Notes under the pieces: generated by a model
Databases searched by the model: none
Seen by the model: the letters and a program-made list of their open reading frames with translations, nothing else
Told to the model about the DNA's origin: nothing
Source: Acidovorax delafieldii
GTDB taxonomy: Bacteria; Pseudomonadota; Gammaproteobacteria; Burkholderiales; Burkholderiaceae_C
Direction of reading: 5' to 3'
Assembly (NCBI GenBank): GCA_002377855.1
Contig: DFQQ01000021.1
Location: 28,489-59,374 of the forward strand
Length of the DNA: 30,886 nucleotides
Part shown: piece after piece, positions 5,911 to 14,416 of the stretch
Position numbering within the stretch: position 1 is the stretch's first letter
Layout: each line of letters opens with the position of its first letter
Position numbers and translations under genes: made by a program

Positions 5911-8358
5911 ATGAAAAAGCCCAAACTGGTAATGGTGGGAAACGGTATGGCTGGTGTGCGCACGCTCGAAGAGCTGCTCAAAATCGCGCCCGACCTGTAC
6001 GAGATCACCGTATTCGGCGCTGAGCCGCATCCCAACTACAACCGCATCCTCCTGTCGCCAGTGCTCGCTGGCGAGCAGACGCTGGAAGAAATCATCCTGA
6101 ACGACTGGCAGTGGTATGCAGACAACCACATCACACTGCACACCGGTTTCACCGTGACCGAGGTGGATCGTGTGCACCGCGCAGTGCGCGCCGTCAGCAA
6201 AGATGGCGATGTGGTTACCGCCGAGTACGACCGCCTCATCATGGCGACCGGCTCCAACCCGTTCATCCTGCCCATTCCCGGCAAGGACCTGCAGGGCGTG
6301 CTGGCCTACCGCGACATTGCCGACACGCAGGCCATGATCGACGCCGCCGCCACGTACAAGCATGCGGTGGTCATAGGGGGCGGCTTGCTGGGGCTGGAGG
6401 CCGCCAACGGCCTCATGAAGCGTGGCATGCTGGTCACGGTGGTGCACGCGGGCGAATGGCTGATGGAGCGCCAGCTGGACGACATGGCGGGCAAGATGCT
6501 GCAAAAATCGCTGGCCGAGCGCGGCATGCAGTTCTTGATGAAAGCACAGACCCAAGAGCTGGTGGGCAACCCCGAAGGCCGCGTGGCCAGCGTGAAGTTC
6601 AAGGACGGCACCGAGGTGCCCGCCGACTTGGTGGTGATGGCCGTGGGCATTCGCCCCAACACCGCCCTGGCAGAAAAGATGCGTCTGCATGTGAACCGCG
6701 GCATCGTGGTGAGCGACACACTGCAAACCACCACCGATGCCCGCATCTACGCCGTGGGCGAGTGCGCCGCGCACCGGGGCATCGCCTATGGGCTGGTGGC
6801 CCCGCTGTTTGAGCAGGGCAAGGTGCTGGCCAACCATTTGGCCGAGTTCGGCATCGGCCGCTACCAAGGCTCGCTCACCTCTACCAAGCTCAAGGTCACG
6901 GGCATTGACCTGTTCAGTGCGGGCGACTTCCAGGGCGGCGACAACACCGAAGAAATCGTGATGAGCGACCCCTTTGGCGGGGTGTACAAAAAGCTCGTGA
7001 TCAAGGACGACAAGCTGGTAGGCGCGTGCCTCTATGGCGACACCGTGGACGGCAGCTGGTACTTCAAGCTGCTGCGCGACGGCCGCAGCGTGAGCGATAT
7101 CCGCGACAAGCTGATGTTTGGCGAGAGCAACATTGGTGATGCCGGGCATCAGGGGCAAAGCAAGGCATCGGCCATGGCCGACACCGACGAGGTGTGCGGC
7201 TGTAACGGCGTGACCAAGGGCGCCATCTGCAAGGCCATCAAGGAAAAGGGACTGTTCACGCTGGACGAGGTGAAAAAGCACACCAAGGCCAGCGCATCGT
7301 GCGGCTCATGCACTGGGCTGGTGGAGCAGATCCTGATGTTCACCGCCGGCGGCGACTACTCAGCCACACCCAAGACCAAAGCCATGTGCGGCTGTACCGA
7401 CCACGGCCACCAGGCGGTGCGCGAGGCCATTCGCGCCAACAAACTGCTCAGCATTGGCGACGTTTTTCGGTTCATGGAATGGAAGACGCCCAACGGCTGC
7501 GCCACCTGCCGCCCCGCCGTCAACTACTACCTGATCAGCACCTGGCCCAAGGACGCGAAAGACGACCCGCAAAGCCGCGCCATCAACGAGCGCAGCCACG
7601 CCAACATCCAAAAGGACGGCACGTACAGCGTCATCCCGCGCATGTGGGGTGGCGAAACCACGGCCGACGAGCTGCGCCGCATTGCCGATGCCGCCGACAA
7701 ATACAACATCCCCACCATCAAGGTCACCGGTGGCCAGCGCATCGACCTGCTGGGCGTGAAGAAGGAAGACCTGGTCAATGTGTGGAAGGACATCGGCATG
7801 CCCAGTGGCCACGCCTATGCCAAGGCGCTGCGCACGGTGAAGACCTGCGTGGGCAGCGAGTGGTGCCGCATGGGCACGCAGGACAGCACGCAGATGGGCA
7901 AGGACCTGGAGCGCGCCATGTGGCGCATGTACGCCCCGCACAAGGTCAAGTTTGCCGTCAGCGGCTGCCCGCGCAACTGCGCTGAGTCCGGCATCAAGGA
8001 CGTGGGCATCATCGGCGTGGACAGCGGCTGGGAGATGTACATCGCCGGCAACGGCGGCATCAAGACCGAGGTGGCGCACTTCTTCACCAAGCTGAAAACC
8101 GCCGAGGAAGTGCTGGAGTACACCGGCGCTTTCTGCGAGCTGTACCGCCAGGAAGGCTGGTACCTGGAGCGCACCGTGCACTACGTGAACCGCGTGGGCC
8201 TGGACTATGTGAAAAAGCGCATCCTCGAAGACCACGAAGGCCGCAAGGCGCTGTGGGAGCAACTGCAGTTTGCATTGGATGGCGAGCCCGATCCCTGGTT
8301 CGAATTTGACAAGGCGGCCGTGGACACGCGCCAATTCATCCCGATCGCCGCGGCTTGA
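5911..8358 (+). CDS. nirB: Assimilatory nitrite reductase, large subunit (NirB)
   Basis: This cytoplasmic enzyme reduces nitrite to ammonium with NAD(P)H; 815 residues, near the usual 830-850. An N-terminal pyridine nucleotide-disulphide oxidoreductase part has the FAD site (VMVGNGMAG, residues 7-15) and the NADH site (GGGLLGLEAA, about 156). Next come two Fe-S BFD-like domains (CGCNG near 429; CGCTD near 492). The C-terminal sulfite/nitrite reductase part carries the siroheme-[4Fe-4S] cysteines C646, C652, C686 and C690 in the TCVGSEWC and CPRNC contexts. The ATG at 5911 has GGAGCGA upstream and gives the family N-terminus. It is first in the nirB-nirD-nasA cluster, behind a sigma-54 promoter and attenuator, which points to assimilation rather than respiration. 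Confidence 0.96.
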   Translation: MKKPKLVMVGNGMAGVRTLEELLKIAPDLYEITVFGAEPHPNYNRILLSPVLAGEQTLEEIILNDWQWYADNHITLHTGFTVTEVDRVHRAVRAVSKDGDVVTAEYDRLIMATGSNPFILPIPGKDLQGVLAYRDIADTQAMIDAAATYKHAVVIGGGLLGLEAANGLMKRGMLVTVVHAGEWLMERQLDDMAGKMLQKSLAERGMQFLMKAQTQELVGNPEGRVASVKFKDGTEVPADLVVMAVGIRPNTALAEKMRLHVNRGIVVSDTLQTTTDARIYAVGECAAHRGIAYGLVAPLFEQGKVLANHLAEFGIGRYQGSLTSTKLKVTGIDLFSAGDFQGGDNTEEIVMSDPFGGVYKKLVIKDDKLVGACLYGDTVDGSWYFKLLRDGRSVSDIRDKLMFGESNIGDAGHQGQSKASAMADTDEVCGCNGVTKGAICKAIKEKGLFTLDEVKKHTKASASCGSCTGLVEQILMFTAGGDYSATPKTKAMCGCTDHGHQAVREAIRANKLLSIGDVFRFMEWKTPNGCATCRPAVNYYLISTWPKDAKDDPQSRAINERSHANIQKDGTYSVIPRMWGGETTADELRRIADAADKYNIPTIKVTGGQRIDLLGVKKEDLVNVWKDIGMPSGHAYAKALRTVKTCVGSEWCRMGTQDSTQMGKDLERAMWRMYAPHKVKFAVSGCPRNCAESGIKDVGIIGVDSGWEMYIAGNGGIKTEVAHFFTKLKTAEEVLEYTGAFCELYRQEGWYLERTVHYVNRVGLDYVKKRILEDHEGRKALWEQLQFALDGEPDPWFEFDKAAVDTRQFIPIAAA

Positions 8359-8377
8359 CCCCGTTTATTGAACCAAA

Positions 8378-8416
8378 TATGCCTTCAGCGCTTGATGGAT
8401 AAGCGCCAACAGCTAC
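8378..8416. repeat. AGCGCTT/AAGCGC palindromic repeat, nirB-nirD gap
   Basis: AGCGCTT-GATGGAT-AAGCGC with a flanking AGCT arm; a degenerate copy of the short palindrome also found at 8981, 18620, 20519, 23700, 24188 and 28829. It lies just upstream of the nirD ribosome binding site (AAAGGA). Confidence 0.6.
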
Positions 8417-8429
8417 CAAAGGAATAGCA

Positions 8430-8813
8430 ATGAGCGAATGGAAACTGATCTGCCGCGTGGACGAAATCCCCGTGCTGGGCTCACGCCGCGTGACGCGCCC
8501 GCAGGGGCTGGATGTGGCGGTGTTTCGCAATGACGTGGGCGATGTGTTTGCGCTGTTGGACCGCTGCCCGCACAAGGGCGGACCGCTGTCGCAAGGCATT
8601 GTGTTTGGCACGCATGTGGCGTGTCCGTTGCACAACTGGACGATTGGGCTGTGCGACGGGCAGGCGTCGGCGCCGGATGAGGGGTGCACGCCGAAGTTTG
8701 CGGTGAAGGTGGAGGATGGGGCGGTGTATCTGGATGCGGCTGAGCTGGGGTCTGTGGCCGTTGATTTGACGCGGCCTGTTGCGGGGCCTGCGCGCCGCGT
8801 TTGTGGGGTTTGA
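8430..8813 (+). CDS. nirD: Assimilatory nitrite reductase, small subunit (NirD, Rieske type)
   Basis: This is a 127-residue Rieske-fold partner of NirB. Both iron-sulfur ligand pairs are present, CPH (about residues 47-49) and CPLH (about 67-70), so this NirD probably binds a [2Fe-2S] cluster, unlike some enterobacterial NirD proteins that lack the ligands. The ATG at 8430 follows AAAGGAA at 6-7 bases. The gap to nirB is only 71 bases and holds a repeat, so the two are probably cotranscribed. Confidence 0.93.
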   Translation: MSEWKLICRVDEIPVLGSRRVTRPQGLDVAVFRNDVGDVFALLDRCPHKGGPLSQGIVFGTHVACPLHNWTIGLCDGQASAPDEGCTPKFAVKVEDGAVYLDAAELGSVAVDLTRPVAGPARRVCGV

Positions 8814-8862
8814 GGTGGTTGGTTCTGCGCTTCTTTTTGACTCCGTGCCTTTGTTGAGGGCG

Positions 8863-8887
8863 GAGGCCGGGGCGTGCGCCCGGCCTC
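8863..8887. terminator. GC-rich hairpin after nirD
   Basis: GAGGCCGGG-GCGTGCG-CCCGGCCTC is a perfect 9-bp hairpin, with an outer GTGCCT (8845-8850) / AGGCAC (8900-8905) pair. It lacks a T-run. It could terminate weakly or mark an mRNA processing point between nirD and nasA. Confidence 0.4.
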
Positions 8888-8934
8888 AACCCTCCGCACA
8901 GGCACGCCGCTGAAATCAGCCCGCGAGCCCTGGC

Positions 8935-8957
8935 TTCGACAAGCTCAGCCCGAACGG
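8935..8957. repeat. Widespread TTCGACAAGCTCAG...CGAACGG repeat
   Basis: A copy of the short dispersed repeat (TTCGACAAGCTCAG followed by CCCGAACGG) that I recall from many proteobacterial genomes. TTCG and CGAA form the ends of a small palindrome. It sits in the nirD-nasA gap. Confidence 0.65.
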
Positions 8958-8980
8958 ATAGCGGAAAAATCGCACACTCC

Positions 8981-9023
8981 AAAATAATAGCTACCAGCGC
9001 TTTATCGATAGGCGCTAGAGCCC
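8981..9023. repeat. AGCGCTT/GGCGCT palindromic repeat upstream of nasA
   Basis: AATAGCTACCAGCGCTT, then TATCGATA and GGCGCT: a partly decayed copy of the short palindrome family, ending 22 bases before the nasA start. No Shine-Dalgarno is evident between it and the ATG. Confidence 0.6.
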
Positions 9024-9045
9024 AAAAACACCAAAAACCCACGCC

Positions 9046-11937
9046 ATGCAAGAAACCAAATCCACCTGCCCCTACTGCGGCGTAGGCTGCGGCGTGATCA
9101 TCGAAAGCGACGGTGCGCAGATCACCGGCGTGCGGGGCGACCCGAACCACCCTGCCAACTTTGGCCGCCTGTGCACGAAGGGATCGACCCTGCACCTCAC
9201 GGCCAGCAGCCCCATCACGCTGCAGACCCGCCTGCTGCAGCCCCAGCACCGTGCGCAACGCGGGAGTACGCCCCAGCCCCTGTCGTGGGACGCGGCCCTG
9301 GGCCTGGCCACGGAGAAGTTTGCTCACATCGTCCAGCAACATGGCCCTGACGCTGTGGGTTTTTACGTCAGCGGCCAGTTGCTCACCGAGGACTACTACG
9401 TCTTCAACAAGCTGTGCAAGGGCCTGATCGGCACCAACAACATCGACACCAACTCCCGCCTGTGCATGAGCAGCGCCGTGGCCGGCTACAAGCAGACCCT
9501 GGGTGCCGACGCGCCGCCCGCCTGCTACGACGACGTGAACCACGCGCAGTGCCTGTTCATCGTGGGCAGCAATGCGGCCTGGGCGCACCCCGTTTTGTTC
9601 AGACGCATTGAAGATGCGCGCGCAGCCAACCCGGGCATGAAGGTCATCGTGGCCGACCCGCGCCGCACCGACACCGCCGGCATGGCCGACCTGTTCCTGC
9701 CCATCCAGCCCGGCAGCGACGTGATGCTGTTCAACGGCATGCTGCACATCATGCTGTGGGAGGGCTGGACCGATGCGGCCTACATCGGCGCGCACACCAC
9801 GGGCTTCGATGAGCTCAAGGCGCTGGTGCGCGACTGCACACCCGAGCGCGTGGCGCAGGTGTGCGGCATCTCGGTGGCCGACTTGACCAACGCCGCGAAA
9901 TGGTTTGCGCAGTCCAAAGCCACGCTCAGCCTGTACTGCCAGGGCCTCAACCAGAGCAGCAGCGGCACCGCCAAGAACGCAGCGCTCATCAACCTGCACC
10001 TGGCCACCGGCCAGATCGGCAAGCCCGGCGCGGGCCCCTTCAGCCTGACCGGCCAGCCCAACGCCATGGGCGGGCGCGAGGTGGGCGGCCTGGCCAATCT
10101 GCTCAGCGCCCACCGCGACCTGACCAACCCGCAGCACCGCGCCGAGGTGGCCGCACAGTGGGGCGTGGCCGACGTGCCCAGCAAGCCGGGCAAGACGGCC
10201 GTGGAGATGTTCCAGGCCGCCGCCGACGGCGAGATCAAGGCCCTGTGGATTGCCTGCACCAACCCCGCGCAGAGCATGCCCGACCAGGCCACCGTGCGCC
10301 GCGCGCTGCAGCGTGCCGAGTTTGTGGTGGTGCAGGAGGCCTTTGCCACCGCCGAGACCTGCGCATACGCAGACCTGCTGCTGCCCGCTACCACCTGGGG
10401 CGAGAAGACCGGCACGGTGACCAATAGCGAACGCCGCATCTCCCGCGTGCGCCCTGCCGTGCCCGCCCCTGGCCAGGCGCGCCACGACTGGGCCATTGCG
10501 GTGCAGTTTGCGCACCAACTGGAGACCCGCCTGCGCCCTGGTGCCCCCACGCTTTTTCCCTACACCACCGAGCACGCCAACCAGGGCGCGGAAGCGGTGT
10601 GGAACGAGCACCGCGAAAGCACGCGCGGACGCGACCTGGACATCACCGGCCTGTCATGGGACTTGCTCGACACTGCTGGCCCCCAACAGTGGCCGTGTCC
10701 TTCGGACCCGGCCGGGGGCTGCAATGCAGACGGCAACACAACCGTGTTGCAGCCGGGCAGGCGCGACTTCGGCAAGGCGCGCCTGTACGAAGACGGCATT
10801 TTTCCTACCGCCGATGGCCGCGCGCGATTTGCCGCCCATGCCTGGCAACCCACGGCCGAGCAGCGCGAATCGCGCTACCCCTTCAGCCTGACCACCGGCC
10901 GCCTGCGTGACCAGTGGCACGGCATGACCCGCACCGGCACGCTGGGCCGTCTGTTTGGCCATGTGGCCGAGCCCAGCGTGCAGCTGCACCCGCAAGACAT
11001 GGAGCGGCGCGGCCTTCAGAACGGTGACTTGGTCTACGTCACAAGCAAGCGCGGAACCATCGTGGTACCCGCGCAGGCCGACACTACATTGGGCCTGTCT
11101 CAGGCTTTCATGGCCATGCACTGGGGCAGCGAGTTTCTGAGTGGCTGCTCGTCCACCGGCGAACGCCTGGCGGGCGTGAACGCGCTCACCACCTCTGCAT
11201 ATTGCCCCACCTCCAAGCAGCCCGAACTCAAGCACGCTGCGGTGAAGGTGCTCAAGGCGGAGCTGCCCTGGACGCTACTGGCCATGGCTTGGCTCCCGGC
11301 CCAGTCGGCCCAGGCGACGCGCGAGGCGCTGGCCGCGCTGATGGCGCAGTTTCCGTTTGCCAGCTGCGTGCCCTTCAGCAACAACACGCCGCTGGGCGAG
11401 CCTGGGCGCGAGCGCGTGGGGGTGCTGCTGCGCGCCGCCGCGCACGAAGCCCCGCCCGATTCCGTCGTGGAACGCGTCGAATCCCTGATGGGCCTGGCTG
11501 GCACCGACACCTTGCGCTACGCCGACAAGAAACGTGGCCAGCGCCGCACCGCCCGGCTGGCACGCCGTGGCGACAACACCACGCTCGAAGGCGTGGTGCT
11601 GGCGGGCGACACCAGCGCCGAAGGCTGGCTCAAGACCCTGCTGCAGGAAGAACTGCCCGCCCAGACTTATGGCCGCCTGCTGCTGGTGCCGGGCACCAAG
11701 GCCCCTGTGGCCGTGCAGTCCCGCGGCAAAACGGTGTGCACGTGCTTGAACGTGACGGACGCGGCCATTGCCGCCGAGCTGGCGCACTGCCACGGCACCG
11801 ACGATGATCGCCTGGCCCAGTTGCAAGGCGCGCTGCGCTGCGGTACTCACTGCGGCTCGTGCCTGCCCGAACTCAAGCGCATGGTGCGCAGCACCGGGCC
11901 GCTGGCGCCCAAGCCCGCAGCGCAGGCCGTCATATAA
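9046..11937 (+). CDS. nasA: Assimilatory nitrate reductase catalytic subunit with fused [2Fe-2S] domain
   Basis: This is a molybdopterin oxidoreductase of 963 residues that reduces nitrate to nitrite in the cytoplasm. The N-terminal [4Fe-4S] site uses C8, C11, C15 and C43. The likely molybdenum ligand is C140, in the SRLCMSS context. The Mo-bis-MGD binding domains follow (for example GQPNAMGGREVGGLA, and the C-terminal dinucleotide-binding SLTTGRLRDQWHG). The last ~70 residues form a BFD-like [2Fe-2S] domain with C898, C900, C936 and C939 (C932 also nearby). No FAD-containing nasB/nasC reductase is adjacent, so the electron donor is not shown. There is no signal peptide, consistent with a cytoplasmic assimilatory enzyme. 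It follows nirBD, separated by a 232-base gap rich in repeats and hairpins. Confidence 0.95.
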   Translation: MQETKSTCPYCGVGCGVIIESDGAQITGVRGDPNHPANFGRLCTKGSTLHLTASSPITLQTRLLQPQHRAQRGSTPQPLSWDAALGLATEKFAHIVQQHGPDAVGFYVSGQLLTEDYYVFNKLCKGLIGTNNIDTNSRLCMSSAVAGYKQTLGADAPPACYDDVNHAQCLFIVGSNAAWAHPVLFRRIEDARAANPGMKVIVADPRRTDTAGMADLFLPIQPGSDVMLFNGMLHIMLWEGWTDAAYIGAHTTGFDELKALVRDCTPERVAQVCGISVADLTNAAKWFAQSKATLSLYCQGLNQSSSGTAKNAALINLHLATGQIGKPGAGPFSLTGQPNAMGGREVGGLANLLSAHRDLTNPQHRAEVAAQWGVADVPSKPGKTAVEMFQAAADGEIKALWIACTNPAQSMPDQATVRRALQRAEFVVVQEAFATAETCAYADLLLPATTWGEKTGTVTNSERRISRVRPAVPAPGQARHDWAIAVQFAHQLETRLRPGAPTLFPYTTEHANQGAEAVWNEHRESTRGRDLDITGLSWDLLDTAGPQQWPCPSDPAGGCNADGNTTVLQPGRRDFGKARLYEDGIFPTADGRARFAAHAWQPTAEQRESRYPFSLTTGRLRDQWHGMTRTGTLGRLFGHVAEPSVQLHPQDMERRGLQNGDLVYVTSKRGTIVVPAQADTTLGLSQAFMAMHWGSEFLSGCSSTGERLAGVNALTTSAYCPTSKQPELKHAAVKVLKAELPWTLLAMAWLPAQSAQATREALAALMAQFPFASCVPFSNNTPLGEPGRERVGVLLRAAAHEAPPDSVVERVESLMGLAGTDTLRYADKKRGQRRTARLARRGDNTTLEGVVLAGDTSAEGWLKTLLQEELPAQTYGRLLLVPGTKAPVAVQSRGKTVCTCLNVTDAAIAAELAHCHGTDDDRLAQLQGALRCGTHCGSCLPELKRMVRSTGPLAPKPAAQAVI

Positions 11938-12003
11938 CCAAAAGTTGTCTGGGTTGCGCCAAAATAGCGCCCCACCCACCTCACTGCCACAACCACCGCA
12001 CCA

Positions 12004-12102
12004 GGACTTGTGCAATAGGGCTCCAGCTAGGCATTTCGGCGCAGACAGTACGCCTGTACGGCAAGCCGAAATAACGACGCTGGAGCCCTATTTCACAAGT
12101 CC
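12004..12102. repeat. ~100-bp hairpin element, copy 1
   Basis: The outer arms (12004-12027 and 12079-12102) are a 24-bp inverted repeat with one mismatch. An inner pair ATTTCGGC/GCCGAAAT is nested inside. Read on the minus strand, the interior carries the blocks CAGCGTCGTT, CTTGCCGTA, TACTGTCTGCG and GCCTAG. The same blocks occur in the same order and spacing in the element at 19924-20025, whose arms are different in sequence. It lies between nasA and ybiB. Confidence 0.8.
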
Positions 12103-12116
12103 CGCCACACAAAACC

Positions 12117-13025
12117 ATGGGCATCAGTCAGTACATCAAGGAAATCGGTCGCGGCCCGCGCGGCTCCAAGCCGCTCACGCGCGAGCAGGCCACCGACCTG
12201 TTCGGCCAGGTGCTGGACGGCAGCGTGACCGACCTGGAAATCGGCGCGTTCTGCGTGGCCATGCGCATCAAGGGCGAAACGCCCGAGGAGATGTGCGGCT
12301 TTCTGGATGCCACGCACCAGCGGTTGGCCAAGGTGCCTGCCACCAGCCGCCCCACCATCGTGCTGCCCAGCTACAACGGCGCCCGCAAGCTGCCCGTGCT
12401 GACACCGCTGCTCGCCCTGCTGCTGGCGCGCGAGGGGCTGCCGGTAGTGCTGCACGGCATGCGCACCGAGGCGCGTCGCATTTTGGCATCAGATGTGCTC
12501 GAAACGCTTGATATCAAAGCGCTTACAGCTCCTGAAACCATAGCAAACGGACAAGTCGCACACATCCACACCCAAAATTTGCACCCCGGCTTGGCACGCC
12601 TGCTGGCTGTGCGCCAGGTGGTCGGGTTGCGCAACCCAGGGCACAGCGTGGTCAAGTTGATGAACCCCTGCGCAGGCCCCGCCGTGGTTGTCACGGCCTA
12701 CACCCACCCCGAGTACCTGGACATGCTGCACACCACATTCACCAGCATGGGGATGACGGCCTTGCTGTCGCGCGGGCTGGAAGGTGAAGTAGCCACCGAC
12801 CCGCGCCGAACGCCCCGTTATGACGCATTTTTGGCGGGCAAACACCAGTTGCTGGAGGAGCAGCAGCCGGGAACGGCCGCCGATGTGCCCGGCCTGCCTG
12901 CGGAGATTGACGTGGCGACGACGGCAGACTACACCCGCAAGGTGCTGGCCGGCGCGTTGCCAGTGCCGCAAGCCTTGGCAAAACAGGTGGAACATATCTT
13001 GCAGCTGGCTGCACAAACTCCATAA
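12117..13025 (+). CDS. ybiB: YbiB/TrpD2 family protein (anthranilate phosphoribosyltransferase-like)
   Basis: This protein of 302 residues resembles E. coli YbiB, a TrpD2-type homologue of anthranilate phosphoribosyltransferase that binds nucleic acid rather than acting in tryptophan synthesis. Supporting features are the N-terminal helical domain (GSKPLTREQATDLFGQVLDG; EIGAFCVAMRIKGETPEE), the LPVVLHGM segment and the HPEYLDML and LEGEV stretches. The glycine-rich phosphoribosyl pyrophosphate loop of true TrpD is not evident. The start at 12117 fits the family N-terminus. It lies between nasA and cobA on the same strand and may ride on the nitrate operon; a functional link to nitrate assimilation is only positional. 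Residues about 131-143 overlap a stretch resembling the short palindromic repeat. Confidence 0.85.
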   Translation: MGISQYIKEIGRGPRGSKPLTREQATDLFGQVLDGSVTDLEIGAFCVAMRIKGETPEEMCGFLDATHQRLAKVPATSRPTIVLPSYNGARKLPVLTPLLALLLAREGLPVVLHGMRTEARRILASDVLETLDIKALTAPETIANGQVAHIHTQNLHPGLARLLAVRQVVGLRNPGHSVVKLMNPCAGPAVVVTAYTHPEYLDMLHTTFTSMGMTALLSRGLEGEVATDPRRTPRYDAFLAGKHQLLEEQQPGTAADVPGLPAEIDVATTADYTRKVLAGALPVPQALAKQVEHILQLAAQTP

Positions 13026-13036
13026 GAGACACCACC

Positions 13037-13870
13037 ATGACCAGCCCTGTCAGCCCCCACCCCTCCGGCCCGGCCCGCCCTCACCTGGGCACCGGCGGGC
13101 AATGCACTCTGGTGGGCGCAGGCCCAGGTGATCCAGAACTGCTGACCATCAAGGCACTCAAGGCCATCCAGGCCGCCACGGTGCTGTTGGTGGACGACCT
13201 GGTGAGCGACGCCATCGTGGCCCACGCTTCGCCCAGCGCCCGCATTGTTTACGTGGGCAAGCGCGGCGGCTGCAAAAGCACGCCCCAGGCCTTCATCGAA
13301 AAACTGATGCTGATGGCCGTGAACGAGGGCGAAAACGTGGTGCGCCTCAAGGGGGGCGATCCGTTCATCTTTGGCCGCGGGGGCGAAGAGGTGGAACACC
13401 TGCGCGCGGCAGGCGTGCCTGTCACGGTGATCAATGGCATTACCGCCGGCTTGGCGGGCCTCACGTCCCTGGGCGCACCGCTCACCCACCGCGAGCACGC
13501 GCACGGCGTGGTGTTTGTCACCGGCCACGCCAAACCCGGCGACACGGGCACCGATTGGCGGGCGCTGGCACGCACGGCGAGGGATGCCAAGCTGACGCTG
13601 GTGATTTACATGGGCGTGAGCGGCGCGGCCACCATCGAGCAGGAGCTGCTGAGCGGTCTGCCTGCGCACACACCGGTGGCCATCATCCAGCACGCCAGCC
13701 TGCCCCATCAGCGGCACGCCATCACCACACTGGGGCAGCTGCAGGCCACCATCACAGAGCAGGGGCTGGGCAGCCCCTCGGTGATCGTGGTGGGGGATGT
13801 GGTGCGCGGGGTGGCGCTGGCCACACAGGACGGGGCCGAAGCCGCACCCCTGGCGCGCCGCGCGACCTGA
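13037..13870 (+). CDS. cobA: Uroporphyrinogen-III C-methyltransferase (CobA/SUMT)
   Basis: This enzyme adds two methyl groups from S-adenosylmethionine to uroporphyrinogen III, giving precorrin-2, the precursor of siroheme. It is 277 residues. The SAM-methylase signature VGAGPGDPELLT lies near residues 24-35. The second signature, with RLKGGDPFIFGRGGEE, and the GITAGLAG segment are intact. The first ~20 residues are proline-rich and poorly conserved. It is 11 bases after ybiB and at the end of the nirB-nirD-nasA-ybiB run, which fits supply of siroheme to NirB. The CysG dehydrogenase/ferrochelatase part is not fused here, so another gene must finish siroheme. Confidence 0.94.
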   Translation: MTSPVSPHPSGPARPHLGTGGQCTLVGAGPGDPELLTIKALKAIQAATVLLVDDLVSDAIVAHASPSARIVYVGKRGGCKSTPQAFIEKLMLMAVNEGENVVRLKGGDPFIFGRGGEEVEHLRAAGVPVTVINGITAGLAGLTSLGAPLTHREHAHGVVFVTGHAKPGDTGTDWRALARTARDAKLTLVIYMGVSGAATIEQELLSGLPAHTPVAIIQHASLPHQRHAITTLGQLQATITEQGLGSPSVIVVGDVVRGVALATQDGAEAAPLARRAT

Positions 13871-13894
13871 TCGCGCCTTCGGCCGCGGTGCTTG

Positions 13895-13919
13895 GGGGCT
13901 GCGCGTTGCGCGCTGCCCC
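13895..13919. terminator. Hairpin between convergent cobA and thioesterase genes
   Basis: GGGGC-T-GCGCG-TTG-CGCGC-T-GCCCC is a near-perfect stem in the gap of 57 bases between two convergent genes. There is no T-run on either side, so activity as an intrinsic terminator is uncertain. Confidence 0.45.
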
Positions 13920-13927
13920 AGCGCGGC

Positions 13928-14416
13928 TCAATGCCCGGTCGTCTGGCGTACCTCAGCAAATCGCGCAGCCAATTCCTTGCGCAATGTTTTGCGCATCAAG
14001 GCTGCTTCCCAGCGGCGGCGCTCATCCGGGGTGGATGGCGTCAATGTCGGCACAGCCACCGGTTTGCGGTTTTCATCCACCGCCACCATCGTGAAGAAGC
14101 AGCTGTTCACATGCCGCACCACCTGCGAGCGGATCTCTTCAGCCACCACCTTGATCCCCACTTCCATCGACGAGCTGCCGGTGTAGTTCACGCTGGCCAG
14201 AAACGTCACCAGTTCACCCACATGGATGGGCTGCAGAAACATCACCTGGTCCACGCTCAACGTCACGGTGTAGCAGCCTGAGTAGCGGCTGGCGCACGAA
14301 TATGCCACCTGGTCGAGCAATTTGAGGATGGCGCCGCCGTGCACGTTGCCCGAAAAATTGGCCATGTCAGGCGACATGAGCACGGTCATGCTGAGTTGGT
14401 GTGAAGGGATGTTCAT
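13928..14416 (-). CDS. Acyl-CoA thioesterase, hotdog fold (YciA-like)
   Basis: This protein of 162 residues has a single hotdog domain. The motif NFSGNVHGGAILKLLDQVAY (about residues 19-38) carries the conserved His-Gly-Gly and Asp of cytosolic acyl-CoA thioesterases; VTLSVDQVMFLQPIHVGE and the SSMEVGIKV segment complete the fold. It hydrolyses acyl-CoA to free acid and CoA, but chain-length preference cannot be read from the sequence. The C-terminal ~35 residues are basic and probably helical. It converges with cobA and diverges from the hydroxylase gene at 14558. Confidence 0.9.
   Translation of the reverse strand: MNIPSHQLSMTVLMSPDMANFSGNVHGGAILKLLDQVAYSCASRYSGCYTVTLSVDQVMFLQPIHVGELVTFLASVNYTGSSSMEVGIKVVAEEIRSQVVRHVNSCFFTMVAVDENRKPVAVPTLTPSTPDERRRWEAALMRKTLRKELAARFAEVRQTTGH

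Noticed and set aside
5761..7281. A 506-codon open frame on the minus strand opposite nirB
   Set aside because: Low-complexity His/Val/Gly-rich translation typical of an antisense frame; nirB on the plus strand is unambiguous.
8413..10611. A 732-codon open frame on the minus strand opposite nasA and nirD
   Set aside because: It is a shadow of high-GC coding on the plus strand. Its translation is Gly/Ala/His/Arg-rich without family motifs and includes the peptide made by the TTCGACAAGCTCAG repeat. NasA on the plus strand has intact catalytic motifs.
12004..12102. Ordinary terminator of nasA
   Set aside because: There is no T-run and the arms are too long. The shared core with the element at 19924-20025 points to a repeat element instead.
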